64,000 nt of DNA from Nitrobacter sp039808345. GTDB taxonomy: Bacteria > Pseudomonadota > Alphaproteobacteria > Rhizobiales > Xanthobacteraceae. The translations under genes were made by a program, and so were the position numbers. Within the stretch, counting starts at the first letter, position 1. Each line of letters starts with the position of its first letter. The stretch is taken from positions 1,922,001 to 1,986,000 of the forward strand of contig NZ_CP181167.1 of NCBI RefSeq assembly GCF_047824785.1, given 5' to 3'. Under the pieces are notes generated by a model that made no database searches, was not told where the DNA came from, and worked only from the letters and a program-made list of their open reading frames with translations. Shown here one piece after another: positions 27,139 to 36,606 of this stretch.

Positions 27139-28212
27139 ATGACCGACAAGAACAACAGCCTTACCTATGCCGGGGCGGGCGTCGATATCGACGCCGGCAA
27201 CCGGCTGGTCGACCTCATCAAGCCGATGGTGCGCGCGACCGCTCGCGCCGGCGCGGAGGCTGAGATCGGCGGATTCGGCGGCCTGTTTGATCTCAAGGCC
27301 GCCGGCTTCGCGGACCCGATTCTGGTCGCGGCCAATGACGGGGTCGGAACCAAGGTCAAGATCGCGATCGAAACCGGCATCCACGACACCATCGGCATCG
27401 ATCTTGTCGCCATGTCCGTCAACGATCTCGTCGTGCAGGGCGCGGAGCCCTTGTTCTTCCTCGATTATTTTGCCTGCGGCAAGCTGGATCCAAAAACGGC
27501 CGCGGCGGTCGTGGCCGGAATTGCCGAAGGCTGCCGGGAAGCGGGCTGCGCCCTGATCGGCGGCGAAACGGCTGAAATGCCCGGTCTCTACAAGGACGGC
27601 GACTACGACCTTGCCGGCTTCGCGGTCGGCGCGGCGGAACGCGGCTCCCTGTTGCCCGGCCGCGATATCGCCGCCGGTGATGCGGTGATCGGGCTGGCAT
27701 CGTCCGGCGTGCATTCCAACGGCTATTCGCTGGTCCGCAAGATCGTCGAATCCTCGGGAATCGCCCTCTCCGCTCCCGCGCCATTCGCCCCTGTGGCGAC
27801 CCTGGGGGGCGCGCTGCTGACCCCCACCCGGCTCTATGTCAAATCCTGCCTGCGCGCGATCCGAGAAACCGGCGCGGTGAAAGGGCTTGCCCACATCACC
27901 GGAGGCGGCTTCACCGACAACATTCCTCGCGTCCTGCCCGAAGGACTCGGCGTGCGGATCGACCTCGCCGGGTTGACGGTCCTTCCGGTATTCAAATGGC
28001 TGGCGCATCAGGGTCACGTCGCCGAGCGCGAGATGCTTCGAACCTTCAATTGCGGCGTCGGAATGGTCGCGATCGTGCGCCGCGACGCGGTTCAGCAGGT
28101 CGTGGATGTGCTGACGCAGGCCGGTGAACGCGTGTCGTTGCTTGGCGATGTGATCGTTGCGGGCGATGAAGGCCGGGTCGTTTACGACGGTCAACTCGAT
28201 CTCGCCGTGTAG
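27139..28212 (+). CDS. purM: Phosphoribosylformylglycinamidine cyclo-ligase (AIR synthetase)
   Basis: The fifth step of purine synthesis: FGAM + ATP to AIR. 357 residues, normal length. Seen: LTYAGAGVDIDAGNRLV, VAANDGVGTKVKIA, DLVVQGAEPLFFLDYFACGKLD, CALIGGETAEMPGLY, LASSGVHSNGYSLVR and HITGGGFTDNIPRVLP. It is divergent from the pgsA-hdaA pair and followed 24 nt later by purN, the usual alphaproteobacterial pair. Confidence 0.98.
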   Translation: MTDKNNSLTYAGAGVDIDAGNRLVDLIKPMVRATARAGAEAEIGGFGGLFDLKAAGFADPILVAANDGVGTKVKIAIETGIHDTIGIDLVAMSVNDLVVQGAEPLFFLDYFACGKLDPKTAAAVVAGIAEGCREAGCALIGGETAEMPGLYKDGDYDLAGFAVGAAERGSLLPGRDIAAGDAVIGLASSGVHSNGYSLVRKIVESSGIALSAPAPFAPVATLGGALLTPTRLYVKSCLRAIRETGAVKGLAHITGGGFTDNIPRVLPEGLGVRIDLAGLTVLPVFKWLAHQGHVAEREMLRTFNCGVGMVAIVRRDAVQQVVDVLTQAGERVSLLGDVIVAGDEGRVVYDGQLDLAV

Positions 28213-28236
28213 AACGCCCCCGCAGGGAATGTGAGC

Positions 28237-28890
28237 ATGAAACGCCGTGTCGCCATCCTGATTTCCGGACGCGGATCAAACATGACGGCGCTGGTGGAAG
28301 CTGCAAAGGCCGAGGGCTTTCCGGCTGAAATAGCCCTCGTCATTTCCAATAAAGCGGGCGCGGCGGGCCTCGCCAGAGCCCGGGCGGCCGGCATCGAGAC
28401 CCTCGTCATTGAAAGCAAGCCATTTGGCAAGGACCGTGCGGCGTTCGAGGCCGAACTGCAATCCGCCCTGGACGGCAAGCGCATCGAATTCATCTGCCTC
28501 GCGGGCTTCATGCGGCTTTTCACCGCCGAATTCGCCCGATGCTGGCATGGACGGATGCTCAACATCCATCCCTCGCTGCTTCCATCATTCCGGGGCATCG
28601 ACCCCCACGGTCAGGCCCTGCGGGCGGGCGTGAAGATCTCTGGCGCCACGGTGCATTTCGTCGTCGCGGAAACGGACGCCGGCCCCATTGTCATGCAGGG
28701 CGCGGTGACCGTGCGTGACGACGATACAGCGGAGACACTGGCCGCGCGCGTTCTGGAGATCGAGCATCGCATCTACCCGGATGCGCTACGGCTGGTCGCG
28801 GGCGGAGGGGTTCGCCTGGATGGCGACATCTGCAAGACGTCGGCTAATGCCAGTCCGGACGATAGCCTGATCTCGCCGTCAGTGATCTGA
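28237..28890 (+). CDS. purN: Phosphoribosylglycinamide formyltransferase
   Basis: Transfers a formyl group from 10-formyl-THF to GAR in purine synthesis. 217 residues from ATG 28237 (GTG 28231 is also in frame). Typical signatures are RVAILISGRGSNMTALVEA, LAGFMRLFTAEF, NIHPSLLPSFRGIDPHGQAL (catalytic Asn/His region) and GATVHFVVAETDAGPIV. It forms an operon with purM. It is followed by repeat G. Confidence 0.97.
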   Translation: MKRRVAILISGRGSNMTALVEAAKAEGFPAEIALVISNKAGAAGLARARAAGIETLVIESKPFGKDRAAFEAELQSALDGKRIEFICLAGFMRLFTAEFARCWHGRMLNIHPSLLPSFRGIDPHGQALRAGVKISGATVHFVVAETDAGPIVMQGAVTVRDDDTAETLAARVLEIEHRIYPDALRLVAGGGVRLDGDICKTSANASPDDSLISPSVI

Positions 28891-28900
28891 CCGCGTCCCG

Positions 28901-28948
28901 CTATAGCGTTTCCGAGCGAACCGGATTCCACTTCGCTCGAAAACGCTC
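28901..28948. repeat. Dispersed mosaic repeat, copy G (short form)
   Basis: CTATAGCGTTTCCGAGCGAACCGGATTCCACTTCGCTCGAAAACGCTC-type 48-bp element, nearly the same as copy C at 13008 and in the same orientation. It starts 10 nt after the purN stop. Confidence 0.85.
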
Positions 28949-29007
28949 TTGCTCACCCACCCACGCGATCGGAGGAGCGTGTCGCCGAACCCATCGCGGA
29001 GAACTGT

Positions 29008-29041
29008 GATCTACGAGATCTTCAGATCTACGAGATCTTCA
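29008..29041. repeat. 17-bp tandem duplication of the csp gene end
   Basis: The unit GATCTACGAGATCTTCA occurs twice in direct succession. The upstream-strand copy holds the last codons and stop of the cold-shock gene, and the other lies immediately after the stop. Confidence 0.9.
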
Positions 29042-29231
29042 GATTCTCGGCGGAGGTCTTGCCGCGATTTTCAACCAGATCGTATTCGATCGTCTGGTTT
29101 TCGTCGAGAGTGCTCAGGCCGGCGCGCTCAACGGCGGAGATATGAACGAACACGTCCCTATCGCCGGTCGTTGGCTTGATGAAGCCGTACCCTTTGGTTG
29201 GGTTAAACCATTTGACGGTGCCCTTTTGCAT
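29028..29231 (-). CDS. Cold-shock protein (CspA family)
   Basis: A 67-residue single cold-shock domain: GTVKWFNPTKGYGFIKP (RNP1 KGYGFI) and DVFVHISAVERAG (RNP2 VFVHIS). It binds single-stranded nucleic acid and acts as an RNA chaperone. A clear ribosome site (AGGAGA) precedes ATG 29231. The 3' end, including the stop, is duplicated downstream. The roughly 170 nt of upstream sequence could hold a long 5' leader as in other csp genes, but I see no defined element. Confidence 0.95.
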   Translation of the reverse strand: MQKGTVKWFNPTKGYGFIKPTTGDRDVFVHISAVERAGLSTLDENQTIEYDLVENRGKTSAENLKIS

Positions 29232-29628
29232 CGCCTGTCTCCTGTTGGGATATGATCAAAGACGTGGCCGCACTTTCGCGCCTCACGCCACAAGCGGGCC
29301 CCTCTCCTGATCTTTTCCGAACTTTCCGAATTGTACCGACGGGCGGGCTCTCAACCGATTGTTAAAGGATTGCAACATGAAAATTACCACTTAGCAAGTC
29401 ACGCCAGGGAACTGAGAAACACCCGGGACCGTGGCTTTGAAAGAATCTTTGATGCGACCGCGATAGACGAAACCAAGGCGTTTCAAGTGTCTTGGCGATG
29501 CGTGAGCGTTCCGGAGACGAACCAGTTTCGCTCGCCAATATCCCGCTATCCACATGTTTGATTGCGCGTAACGATGGAAAAGATCGACCCACGCGCTGCG
29601 GCGAATGATCCATCAGGCTCTGAAAGCG
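29232..29628. other. Intergenic region upstream of csp, no gene seen
   Basis: About 400 bases without a convincing frame. It probably holds the csp promoter and 5' leader. The frames present show no composition or start-site support. Confidence 0.4.
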
Positions 29629-30450
29629 CTAATCGGCGACTTGCATGCGATGGCGCATCATTGATCCGGCGCTGAGCACGATCATGATCCCTAGCAGGCC
29701 ACACAACACCGCGCCTCCGGGTCCGCCGGCGGCAAATTGGGGCGCGATGCCGAGCCACCCCAGGATCGCGTCCAGAAAGGCGCCGGTCCCCCCATCGAAG
29801 AACCGGTGCAGCCGTGGCGCCACCGCCGGATCAGTCGCGATGACCTCGCCCGCGACCCAGCCCAGCAACGCCGATCCGGCCCAGATCAGAAAAGGCAGGC
29901 GCGTCAGAAGCATCATGATCAGCGCCGCGCCCGTCACGATCAGCGGCACGCTGACAGCCAGCCCGATGATCAACAGCGGCACGCTGCCATTCGCCGCCGC
30001 CGCGATCGCGATGACATTGTCGAGGCTCATCACGAAGTCGGCCACCACGACGACCCGGACGGCGGACCAGAGACGGCCGGCCGCCGGGACCGCCTCCTCG
30101 CCCTGCCTTTCCGGCACCAGCAGTTTGGTGGCTATCACAAGCAGCGCGAGTCCCCCCGCCAGCTTGAGGTAGGGCAGCCCCATCAAGGTCGTGATGATTC
30201 CCGCGAAGATGATGCGGAGGCCGACCGCGGCGCCCGCGCCGAGCACCACGCCCCAGAAGCGCAGGCGTGGAGGCAGCCCGCGGCAGGCAAGCGCGATCAC
30301 CAGCGCATTGTCGCCGGACAAGACGACATCGATCCAGATGATCTTGCCGACGGCGAGCCAGAACGCCGGATCATTCAGGTCGTTTCGAAACTGATCGAAG
30401 GCCGAGGCGATCGCCGTCAGATCGAAGACGTGCAGTAGCGAATCCAACAC
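29629..30450 (-). CDS. TerC family integral membrane protein
   Basis: From GTG 30450 behind AAGGA the protein has 273 residues. It is very hydrophobic with about seven to eight helices. TerC features are WIDVVLSGDNALVIALA and VVVVADFVMSLDNVIAIAAAANG, the paired Asp-rich segments conserved in the family and thought to bind metal. TerC proteins are tied to metal (Mn) export or membrane-protein metalation. An ATG start at 30507 would draw its first codons from repeat H and is unlikely. Single gene. Confidence 0.88.
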   Translation of the reverse strand: MLDSLLHVFDLTAIASAFDQFRNDLNDPAFWLAVGKIIWIDVVLSGDNALVIALACRGLPPRLRFWGVVLGAGAAVGLRIIFAGIITTLMGLPYLKLAGGLALLVIATKLLVPERQGEEAVPAAGRLWSAVRVVVVADFVMSLDNVIAIAAAANGSVPLLIIGLAVSVPLIVTGAALIMMLLTRLPFLIWAGSALLGWVAGEVIATDPAVAPRLHRFFDGGTGAFLDAILGWLGIAPQFAAGGPGGAVLCGLLGIMIVLSAGSMMRHRMQVAD

Positions 30451-30486
30451 ATGTTCCTTCGATCGAACGCCGCCAGATTCGGCCGA

Positions 30487-30781
30487 TAGCGTTCTCGAGC
30501 GAAGCATGTCCTCGGGGTGTGGCCCGAGGATGGCGGCCGGTTCGCGTGAAGAAGAAAACGCGTCAAAACAACAATCTCAAACTTCGCGTCTGATTGAATC
30601 GGAAGCGAAGCTCCAGAGACTGATTCAACACAGATGAATCAGTTTCGTCGCTCATCTTTCTGTTCGAAAATGCTCTGGAGCATGATCCGTTCAAGTTGAA
30701 TCGGACCATGCTCTAGAAATTATTGTCTGGTCGCATTTTCTTGCGGCGAACCGGTATCCACTTCGCCGGAAAATGCTCTAG
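30487..30781. repeat. Dispersed mosaic repeat, copy H (longest), supplying the ndk stop
   Basis: A composite of about 295 bp. It starts TAGCGTTCTCGAGCGAAG, carries the nested hairpin (CCTCGGGG...CCCGAGG at 30512-30532), the GGTTCGCGTGAAGAA core, a diverged palindrome, and finally a 107-bp block (30675-30781). That block is an inverted copy of 56160-56266 with one mismatch by eye. The last CTA (30778-30780) is the ndk stop on the minus strand. Confidence 0.9.
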
Positions 30782-31200
30782 CCGACGATCTCGTTGCCCG
30801 AGAAGAACTGGGCGATTTCGACCGCCGCGGTTTCGGCTGCGTCCGATCCATGAACGGAGTTTTCACCGACCGATTTCGCATGGAGCTTGCGAATGGTGCC
30901 GTCGGCCGCCTTGGACGGGTCGGTCGCACCCATGATATCGCGATACTTGAGGATCGCGCCCTCGCCTTCCAGCACCTGCACGACCACCGGCCCGGAGATC
31001 ATGAAGTCGACGAGTTCTCCAAAGAAAGGACGCGCCTTGTGCACGGCGTAAAACGTCTCGGCCTGCTCGCGGGTCATGCGGATGCGCTTTTGCGCCACAA
31101 TTCGAAGTCCGGCCTTTTCTATCAGGGCGTTGATCGCGCCGGTCAGGTTTCGCGCGGTCGCGTCCGGCTTGAGAATCGAAAAGGTGCGTTCAATCGCCAT
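30778..31200 (-). CDS. ndk: Nucleoside diphosphate kinase
   Basis: Balances NTP pools by phosphate transfer through a histidine. 140 residues, the standard size. ERTFSILKPDATARN opens the fold, and NSVHGSD holds the phospho-histidine His117. The stop codon is provided by the end of repeat H. Confidence 0.97.
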   Translation of the reverse strand: MAIERTFSILKPDATARNLTGAINALIEKAGLRIVAQKRIRMTREQAETFYAVHKARPFFGELVDFMISGPVVVQVLEGEGAILKYRDIMGATDPSKAADGTIRKLHAKSVGENSVHGSDAAETAAVEIAQFFSGNEIVG

Positions 31201-31461
31201 GATGTCGTCCTTGATTTAGCGGTCGTAGGAATTGCGCGCTTATATCGGCGCCTGTCATTGACGGCAAGCGCATCGGGCATCCGACCCTCGCTCCTGCGGT
31301 AATTCCATGCGCGATAACGAACTCTGTAACCTGCATCACAGAGCGGTTCGAAACCATGACGTAGCCTCATCGCACTGAACCTGCCCGTCTGGCGAAACGT
31401 CAAACCAGGCGGACGAACGTTCACCGCGGCGCTTCCGGCGTCCAAACCTTGAGGAGAGAAC

Positions 31462-31719
31462 ATGATGTTTCGCAAAATCGCACTCGCCGCGATCGCGGCT
31501 GCGTCGCTTGGCACGGCCGCGTTGGCGCCCACCGCAGCATCCGCAGGCTGGGGCTGGCATCACCACGGTGGCCATCATCATCACGGTTGGCACCATCACG
31601 GCTGGCGTCATTATGCCTGGGGTCCCGGATTCATCGGCGCGCCGGGCGGCTGTTACGTGCGCAGGCTGGTGCCGACCTCGTTCGGACCGCGCTGGCGCGT
31701 CGTCAATCGCTGCTTCTGA
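31462..31719 (+). CDS. Small secreted His/Gly/Trp-rich protein
   Basis: An 85-residue protein with a good signal peptide (FRKIALAAIAAASLGTAALAPTAASA). The mature part is a histidine/tryptophan/glycine-rich run (WGWHHHGGHHHHGWHHHGW) followed by GCYVRRLVPTSFGPRWRVVNRCF with two cysteines. Proteins of this kind are common in Bradyrhizobiaceae; the His cluster suggests metal binding, which is an inference. AGGAG precedes the start. Two ATGs (31462, 31465) are adjacent. Confidence 0.78.
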   Translation: MMFRKIALAAIAAASLGTAALAPTAASAGWGWHHHGGHHHHGWHHHGWRHYAWGPGFIGAPGGCYVRRLVPTSFGPRWRVVNRCF

Positions 31720-31771
31720 TCGCAGGGAACGGCAGTCTCGCCGAAACAAAGGCGGGACTGCCCCCTCGCGT

Positions 31772-33772
31772 TCAAGCGGCCGCCTCGATCTCGGCGAGTT
31801 CGACGCCTTCCTGCACGACATCGCCGACCCTGCATTTGATTTTCTTCAGCCTGCCGGCGAACGGAGCACGCAATGTCTGCTCCATTTTCATCACCTCCAG
31901 CGCGAGAATGGGTGCTCCCTTCTCCAGCAGCGTTCCCTCCTCCGCGAACAGCGCGACCACCGTGCCCGGCAGCGGCGCGATGATGCGGTCTTCACCGGCC
32001 TGCTCCTCGTCGTCTTCGCCAAACGGATCGACCCAGAGCAACTCGAACCGGCCGTTGCGCGTCCGCAAGTACAGCCCGCGTCCATCGAGCGCGAACACAA
32101 CATGGCTTCGTCGTCCATCGAGGGTGAGGATGATGCCATCGGAGTCGTCGGCAGCAAACGCGAATGCGAGATTCTTGCCCCCAAGCTGAATTTCATCCGG
32201 ACCATTGCCATAGACGAACGTGACCTCGTGCTCAGCCTGCCCCTGGCGGAACACGAACCGCCGCCGCCGACGGCCGACCGCCATCCAGCCCGCCGTTCGC
32301 CAGGGCGATGCGGTATCCGTTAAAGACGCCTTGCTTTCTTCCAGCAGGACGGCGGCGACGGCGGCCGCGAGTTCGGTCTCGCTTAGCGTCTCCGGGGGGC
32401 GGGTCAAATCTTGCAAATGACGCTCGATGAATCCGGTGTCGACCGCGTTGGCGCGCACGTCCGCGTGCGTGATCAGCGCGGACAGGAACGGAATGTTGGT
32501 CGCGACGCCGCGAACGTCCGTTTCGTCCAATCCGCGCGCCAGGCGGTGGATCGCGGCCTGACGGGTCGGCGCCCATGCGATGACCTTGGCGAGCATCGCG
32601 TCGTAGTTCGGTGGAACCGCATCGCCTTCACGGTAGCCGGCGTCGATACGCAAGCCCTCAACCTCGGGCGGCGTGCGCCACGTCCTGATGCGGCCGGCGG
32701 ACGGCATGAAATTCCTGTTCGGATCCTCGGCATAGACCCGTGCTTCGATGGCGTGACCGTTCAGTGCGATCCGATCCTGCGTTAGCGGCAGTTTCTCGCC
32801 GAACGCGACCCGAAGCTGCCATTCCACGAGATCTATTCCGGTGATGAGTTCGGTCACGGGATGCTCGACCTGCAGGCGGGTATTCATTTCGATGAAGAAC
32901 ACATCCTTGCCGTCAGACACGAACTCGACGGTGCCCGCGCCGACATAGCTCACCGCGCTGGCGGCCTTGCGCGCGGCTTCGCACACCCTGTCGCGCTGCG
33001 CGGCGTTGAGTGTCGGCGACGGCGCTTCCTCGATCACTTTTTGGTGCCGCCGCTGCAAGGTGCATTCACGCTCGAACAGCGACAGCAGATTGCCATGGCT
33101 GTCGCCGATCACCTGCACTTCGATATGGCGGGGGCTCTCGACATATTTCTCGATCAGCATTCGATCGTCGCCGAAGGCCGCGCCTGCCTCGCGCCGGGCG
33201 CTGACGATGGCGGGAGCCAGTTCCGCGGCCGACCGCACGATCCGCATGCCGCGGCCACCGCCGCCGGCAGACGCCTTCACGAGAATCGGATAGCCGATCC
33301 GGTCCGCCGCGTTCCGCAGCGTGGCTTCGTCCTGCGTCTCGCCGTGATAGCCCGGCACCAGCGGCACGCCCGCTTTCTGCATCAGCGCCCTGGCGTCCGA
33401 CTTCGTGCCCATCGCGGTCATCATCGCCGCCGTCGGCCCGACAAACACGAGGCCGGCATCGGCGCAGGCTTGGGCGAAGCCGGCATTCTCCGATAGAAAT
33501 CCGTAGCCTGGATGGACGCCTTCCGCGCCGGTCCGGCGCGCGGCATCGATCACTTTCTCGATGTTGAGGTAGCTGTCGCGGGCGGGCGCGGGTCCAAGAC
33601 ACACTGCCTCGTCGGCCATGGCGACATGCATCGCGTCACGGTCGGCCTCGGAATAGACGGCGACGGTGCGCAGGCCCATGGCGCGGGCGGTGCGGATGAT
33701 GCGGCACGCGATCTCGCCGCGATTGGCGATCAGCAGCGTATCAAGGGGACGACAGGTTGGAGCGCCGGCCAT
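31772..33772 (-). CDS. mccA: 3-methylcrotonyl-CoA carboxylase biotin-containing alpha subunit
   Basis: Carboxylates biotin and carries it to the beta subunit in leucine breakdown. From ATG 33772 the protein has 666 residues. Biotin carboxylase domain (about 8-455): LLIANRGEIACRIIRTARAMG, KASAGGGGRGMRIV (ATP-binding loop), FIEMNTRLQVEHPVTELITGIDLVEWQ. A C-terminal biotinyl domain has EVMKMEQ with biotinyl Lys629. It starts 2 nt after mccB ends, so the pair is one operon. Propionyl- or acetyl-CoA carboxylase cannot be excluded from this subunit alone; the beta subunit favours MCC. Confidence 0.9.
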   Translation of the reverse strand: MAGAPTCRPLDTLLIANRGEIACRIIRTARAMGLRTVAVYSEADRDAMHVAMADEAVCLGPAPARDSYLNIEKVIDAARRTGAEGVHPGYGFLSENAGFAQACADAGLVFVGPTAAMMTAMGTKSDARALMQKAGVPLVPGYHGETQDEATLRNAADRIGYPILVKASAGGGGRGMRIVRSAAELAPAIVSARREAGAAFGDDRMLIEKYVESPRHIEVQVIGDSHGNLLSLFERECTLQRRHQKVIEEAPSPTLNAAQRDRVCEAARKAASAVSYVGAGTVEFVSDGKDVFFIEMNTRLQVEHPVTELITGIDLVEWQLRVAFGEKLPLTQDRIALNGHAIEARVYAEDPNRNFMPSAGRIRTWRTPPEVEGLRIDAGYREGDAVPPNYDAMLAKVIAWAPTRQAAIHRLARGLDETDVRGVATNIPFLSALITHADVRANAVDTGFIERHLQDLTRPPETLSETELAAAVAAVLLEESKASLTDTASPWRTAGWMAVGRRRRRFVFRQGQAEHEVTFVYGNGPDEIQLGGKNLAFAFAADDSDGIILTLDGRRSHVVFALDGRGLYLRTRNGRFELLWVDPFGEDDEEQAGEDRIIAPLPGTVVALFAEEGTLLEKGAPILALEVMKMEQTLRAPFAGRLKKIKCRVGDVVQEGVELAEIEAAA

Positions 33773-33774
33773 GA

Positions 33775-35379
33775 TCACATCCTGAACAGGCCGAAGGTCG
33801 TCGGCGCGATCGGCGCATTCGCGGCGGCGGACAACCCAAGCCCCAGCACGAGGCGCGTGTCGGCGGGATCGATCACCCCGTCGTCCCATAACCGCGCGGT
33901 GGCGTAATAGGGATTGCCCTGGCTCTCGTATTGCGCGCGGATGGGCGCCTGGAATTCACGCTCCTCCTCGATCGACCAGTTGCCGCCCTTGGCTTCGATA
34001 TTCTCCCGCCGCAGCGTACTGAGAACCGTCGCGGCTTGTTCGCCGCCCATCACCGAGATGCGCGCGTTGGGCCACATCCACAAAAATCGCGGCGAGAAAG
34101 CGCGGCCGCACATGCCGTAATTGCCTGCGCCGTAGGAGCCGCCGATCACCACCGTGAACTTGGGCACGCCCGCGGTCGCGACCGCCGTGACGAGCTTGGC
34201 TCCGTCGCGCGCGATGCCGCCCGCTTCGTATTTCCTGCCGACCATGAAGCCCGTAATGTTCTGCAGGAAGACCAGCGGAATGCCGCGCTGGCAGCACAGC
34301 TCAATGAAGTGAGTGCCCTTCAGCGAGCTTTCGCTGAACAGGATGCCGTTGTTGGCGACGATGCCGACCGGGTAGCCCCAGATATGGGCGAAGCCGCACA
34401 CCAGCGTCTGGCCGTAGAGCTTCTTGAATTCGTCGAACTCAGAGCTGTCAACGATGCGGGCAATGACGTCGCGCACGTCGAACGGCTTGCGGCCGTCCGC
34501 CGGCACCACGCCGTAGATTTCCTCCCGTGCGAACAGCGGATCGCGCGCCTCGCGCATGTTGAGCGCGGCGCGCCGTGGCGGTTTCAGGGTGGAAACGATG
34601 CGGCGCGCGATCCCGATCGCATCAGCATCGTTTCGCGCATAATGATCGGTGACGCCGGATTGGCGCGAATGCACGTCGGCGCCGCCGAGTTCCTCGGCGG
34701 TAACGACCTCGCCCGTGGCCGCCTTCACGAGCGGCGGCCCGCCCAGAAAGATCGTGCCCTGATTGCGGACGATGATGCTCTCGTCCGACATCGCCGGCAC
34801 ATAGGCGCCGCCCGCGGTGCACGATCCCATCACGATCGCGATCTGCGGAATGCCGATGGCCGACATGCTGGCCTGGCTGTAGAAGATGCGCCCGAAGTGC
34901 CGCTCGTCCGGAAATATCTCGTCCTGGTGCGGCAGGAAGGCGCCGCCGGAATCCACCATGTAGATGCAGGGCAGATTGTTCTGCCGCGCGATATCCTGCG
35001 CGCGCAGATGCTTCTTCACGGTCATCGGATAATAGGTGCCGCCCTTGATGGTGGCGTCGTTTGCGACGATCACGCACTCGCGGCTGGTGACGCGTCCGAC
35101 GCCCGTGATGATGCTCGCCGAGTGCACGTCGCCGCCGTACATCCCGTTAGCCGCCAGCGGCGACAGTTCGAGAAACGCGGTGCCGGGATCGAGCAGCAGA
35201 TCGATGCGGTCGCGGGCCAGCATTTTGCCGCGCGAGGTGTGGCGCGCGCGCGCGGCCTCGCCGCCTCCGCCCGCGACGCCCGCGAGCTTGTCGCGCAGCT
35301 CGTCGACCAGAACTTTCATCGCCTCGACGTTGCGCGCGAAATCTGACGACGTTGGATCGACACCGGAACGGAGCGCCAT
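33775..35379 (-). CDS. mccB: 3-methylcrotonyl-CoA carboxylase carboxyltransferase beta subunit
   Basis: Moves the carboxyl from biotin to 3-methylcrotonyl-CoA. 534 residues from ATG 35379 (MALRSGVDPTSSDFARN), matching MCC beta length. Signature segments are VDSGGAFLPHQDEIFPDERHFGRIFYSQ, GSCTAGGAYVPAMSDE and FLQNITGFMVGRKYEAGGIA, the last characteristic of MCC beta rather than PCC beta. Other leucine-degradation genes (isovaleryl-CoA dehydrogenase, HMG-CoA lyase) are not adjacent here. Confidence 0.92.
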   Translation of the reverse strand: MALRSGVDPTSSDFARNVEAMKVLVDELRDKLAGVAGGGGEAARARHTSRGKMLARDRIDLLLDPGTAFLELSPLAANGMYGGDVHSASIITGVGRVTSRECVIVANDATIKGGTYYPMTVKKHLRAQDIARQNNLPCIYMVDSGGAFLPHQDEIFPDERHFGRIFYSQASMSAIGIPQIAIVMGSCTAGGAYVPAMSDESIIVRNQGTIFLGGPPLVKAATGEVVTAEELGGADVHSRQSGVTDHYARNDADAIGIARRIVSTLKPPRRAALNMREARDPLFAREEIYGVVPADGRKPFDVRDVIARIVDSSEFDEFKKLYGQTLVCGFAHIWGYPVGIVANNGILFSESSLKGTHFIELCCQRGIPLVFLQNITGFMVGRKYEAGGIARDGAKLVTAVATAGVPKFTVVIGGSYGAGNYGMCGRAFSPRFLWMWPNARISVMGGEQAATVLSTLRRENIEAKGGNWSIEEEREFQAPIRAQYESQGNPYYATARLWDDGVIDPADTRLVLGLGLSAAANAPIAPTTFGLFRM

Positions 35380-35597
35380 GACAGTCCGAATGCTTGGCAG
35401 GCGTTGAAACGCGCGCTTCAATCCGGCCAGATTACGATGATTTGGGATCAAAGCGATCCAAAATCATGAACCTGATCGATTTCCGTATTTTTTGATGCGC
35501 GGGACGCAGGTGGGCGACCGTTATGGTCTGCCCTCATGCCGCTCAGACGCCAGGACCTTTCGGTAAGGTCGGTCTCCTGATTGGCCTGTCGATCGCT

Positions 35598-35900
35598 TCA
35601 ATGGGTCCAGGGCTCGATGCGGCGGAACGCGAAATTGTCCGAATAGGCAGCCTTTCGTGTCGCCCTTCCCGTCGGCTCGATCACTTGATAGGGGATGCCT
35701 TCGCGCTCGCAATAGGCGATCGCATCCTCCCTGGTCTCGAAACGAAGCGTGATCTGCTGCTTCGTGTCGCCCGAACTGGTCCAGCCCATCAGCGGCTCGA
35801 TCGCTCTCGGCTGCTCTGGCTCGTAGTCCAGTTGCCATTCCTTGGTCCTGGCAGCGCCCGATTGCATCGCGTTCTTGGCGGGCTTGAAGATACGGGCCAT
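35598..35900 (-). CDS. NDUFS4-like NADH dehydrogenase accessory subunit
   Basis: A 100-residue protein from ATG 35900 (MARIFKPAKNAMQSG). It matches the ETC complex I subunit conserved region: W-x-L-x-Y/F-E (EWQLDYEPEQPR), DPLMGWTSS-like PLMGWTSSGDTKQQ, and RFETREDAIAYCEREGIPYQV. This is the bacterial counterpart of mitochondrial NDUFS4, typical of alphaproteobacteria, and it is encoded away from the nuo cluster. A second ATG is adjacent at 35903. Confidence 0.88.
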   Translation of the reverse strand: MARIFKPAKNAMQSGAARTKEWQLDYEPEQPRAIEPLMGWTSSGDTKQQITLRFETREDAIAYCEREGIPYQVIEPTGRATRKAAYSDNFAFRRIEPWTH

Positions 35901-36181
35901 CATGGATTTCGCTGTAACCTGTTGCTGGCGTCGATCCGCCAGAAAGCCGGCGGACACCCTTGGGTCTCAAGTATATTCGCTATATTACGGCCTGACAATC
36001 TGGCGCGAGCGACATCGGGTCGTGTCTTCCGTGGCGGCTCATCCTCGGCGTCGAGGGATGACGTATCGGCCACGTAATGCGGAAGCACGGCCAAAAAGAA
36101 GGCCGTTTCACGCAATGTTCGTTCACGATCCGTGCGAACGTGGTCGAAGGTCAATGGTTTTCAAGGAACGGAAGATTGCGG

Positions 36182-36511
36182 CTAATCCTCTACCGCGCCT
36201 GAATCGGCAAATTCGGTGCCTCTGCCCGCCAGAAGTTCTTTCAGATGGCCGCGCAACCGCTCCGCTTTTTCATACCGCAGCGAAGCGACGGTGACCTTGT
36301 CGACCGCGACAATGATCTGGGTGGCCGCATTCACGCATGAAATCCGGCCGGATGCGTTATCAGTGCCCGCGAGCGCTTTGCCCAGTCCGGTTTCCAGCGT
36401 CTCGGCTTCAACCGTGTCCAGCGTGAGCGGATCACCGCCATCGATCGTAATGTCAATCTCGAGGCCGTCCCCTTGGACCGGCTTACGAGCGCCAAGCGTC
36501 CAACTGCTCAT
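36182..36511 (-). CDS. Hypothetical protein, 109 residues
   Basis: I do not recognise the family. It is an acidic soluble protein with a central part reading GRISCVNAATQIIVAVDKVTVASLRYEKAERLRGHLKELL. The start codon has AAGGC-type pairing about 7 nt upstream. There is no signal peptide or membrane helix. It lies between the NDUFS4-like gene and tRNA-Pro on the same strand. Codon use looks like that of neighbours, which supports a real gene. Confidence 0.5.
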   Translation of the reverse strand: MSSWTLGARKPVQGDGLEIDITIDGGDPLTLDTVEAETLETGLGKALAGTDNASGRISCVNAATQIIVAVDKVTVASLRYEKAERLRGHLKELLAGRGTEFADSGAVED

Positions 36512-36606
36512 TGCTTCGCCTTCCTCGCCATCGCGAATGTCCGCCCTTTCGCCACCCGGTCTTTCTGGGAGGATGCGTTGATCGAAACCGACAAGATAGT
36601 GGTTGA

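Noticed and set aside
33931..35346. A 471-codon frame opposite mccB
   Set aside because: Codon-bias shadow; no recognisable sequence.
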